From assembly GCA_020252865.1 (NCBI GenBank), contig JADCCH010000159.1, positions 1 through 5,960 on the forward strand: a DNA stretch of 5,960 nucleotides, written 5' to 3'. The DNA is from Methylobacterium sp. (lineage in GTDB: Bacteria > Pseudomonadota > Alphaproteobacteria > Rhizobiales > Beijerinckiaceae). Made by a program: the position numbers and the translations under genes. This document shows, one piece after another, positions 5,757 through 5,960 of this stretch; within the stretch, counting starts at the first letter, position 1; every line of letters begins with the position of its first letter. A model generated the notes under the pieces. That model was not told the DNA's origin. It worked only from the letters and a program-made list of their open reading frames with translations, and did not search any database.

Positions 5757-5960
5757 CGCCGCCCTCCCGAACCCGGCAGAGGCACCGAAGGGTGCCGAGG
5801 CCCCCAGGAAGACGAAGGGCGAATTCGCCCGTTTCGTCGAGCGTTTCCTCGAGGATCGCGTGGCGGTCTTCGGCCTCGGGCTCATCAGCATCATCGTGCT
5901 GCTGGCCCTGTTCGCGCCTCTCATTGCGCCGCAGAACCCCTATGACCTCGCTCGGGTCGA
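5749..5960 (+). CDS. ABC transporter permease, DppC-like, N-terminal part (3' end outside window)
   Basis: The first 70 codons of the partner permease. ATG at 5749 overlaps the DppB-like stop (ATGAGTGA, 5749-5756), and GGGGA (5738-5742) six bases before it serves as ribosome binding site. Residues 1-24 are a proline/alanine-rich polar cytoplasmic leader containing the near repeat EAPKG-AEAPR. FARFVERFLEDRVAVFGLGL (26-45) leads into a membrane segment (about 38-59) ending in LFAPLIAPQNPYDLARV, the usual start of DppC/OppC proteins. The EAA loop and remaining segments lie beyond the window. Gene order implies one or two ATPase genes (DppD/DppF type) further downstream; this is not visible. Confidence 0.9.
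   Translation, partial: MSDAALPNPAEAPKGAEAPRKTKGEFARFVERFLEDRVAVFGLGLISIIVLLALFAPLIAPQNPYDLARV

Noticed and set aside
4638..5924. Long open frame on the - strand across the permease genes
   Set aside because: Same codon-bias shadow: the product is strongly biased to His, Glu and Arg and lies opposite an unmistakable DppB-like permease.
1..5960. Mobile elements, CRISPR arrays, tRNA or rRNA genes
   Set aside because: No transposase or integrase, regularly spaced repeats, cloverleaf or rRNA-like stretch was seen; nearly all bases are accounted for by the six genes and short gaps.

Overview
The window is high-GC, densely packed chromosomal DNA. Gene content and protein style (Kup, a DppBC-type importer, a LysR regulator, an agmatinase-family hydrolase) suggest an alphaproteobacterium, most likely of the Hyphomicrobiales (rhizobial) type. 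That assignment is an inference from protein resemblance; the window has no rRNA or other phylogenetic marker.

Layout: (1) the 3' end of a kup-type potassium transporter gene (1-781, +); (2) after a 76-bp gap holding a palindrome, a ureohydrolase gene of the arginase/agmatinase superfamily (858-1901, +); (3) a LysR-family regulator gene (1902-2858, -), whose stop codon directly abuts the ureohydrolase stop in the sequence TGATCA; (4) a 197-bp divergent promoter region with an AT-rich core, a candidate LysR box and two leader stem-loops; (5) a peptide/nickel-type ABC importer operon on +: substrate-binding protein (3056-4648), a 127-bp gap with a perfect 10-bp hairpin that has a competing alternative fold, a DppB-like permease (4776-5756), and the first 70 codons of a DppC-like permease (from 5749, overlapping by 8 bp). 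The operon runs off the right edge, where ATPase genes would be expected.

How the genes may work together (inference): the LysR regulator lies between an importer and a ureohydrolase and is divergent from the importer. This is the usual layout of a small catabolic cassette in which the regulator senses the imported compound or a product of it. The hydrolase has all superfamily metal ligands. Its C-terminal motif resembles guanidino-acid hydrolases (guanidinobutyrase/guanidinopropionase) more than agmatinase SpeB. The binding protein lacks the acidic residue that DppA-like proteins use to hold a peptide amino terminus. A testable reading is uptake and hydrolysis of a guanidino compound (or a conjugate carrying one), releasing urea. 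No protein here is of an unknown type; the novelty would lie in the substrate and in the structured RNA leaders. No mobile element, CRISPR array, tRNA or rRNA was seen, and no gene-free stretch exceeds 200 bp.
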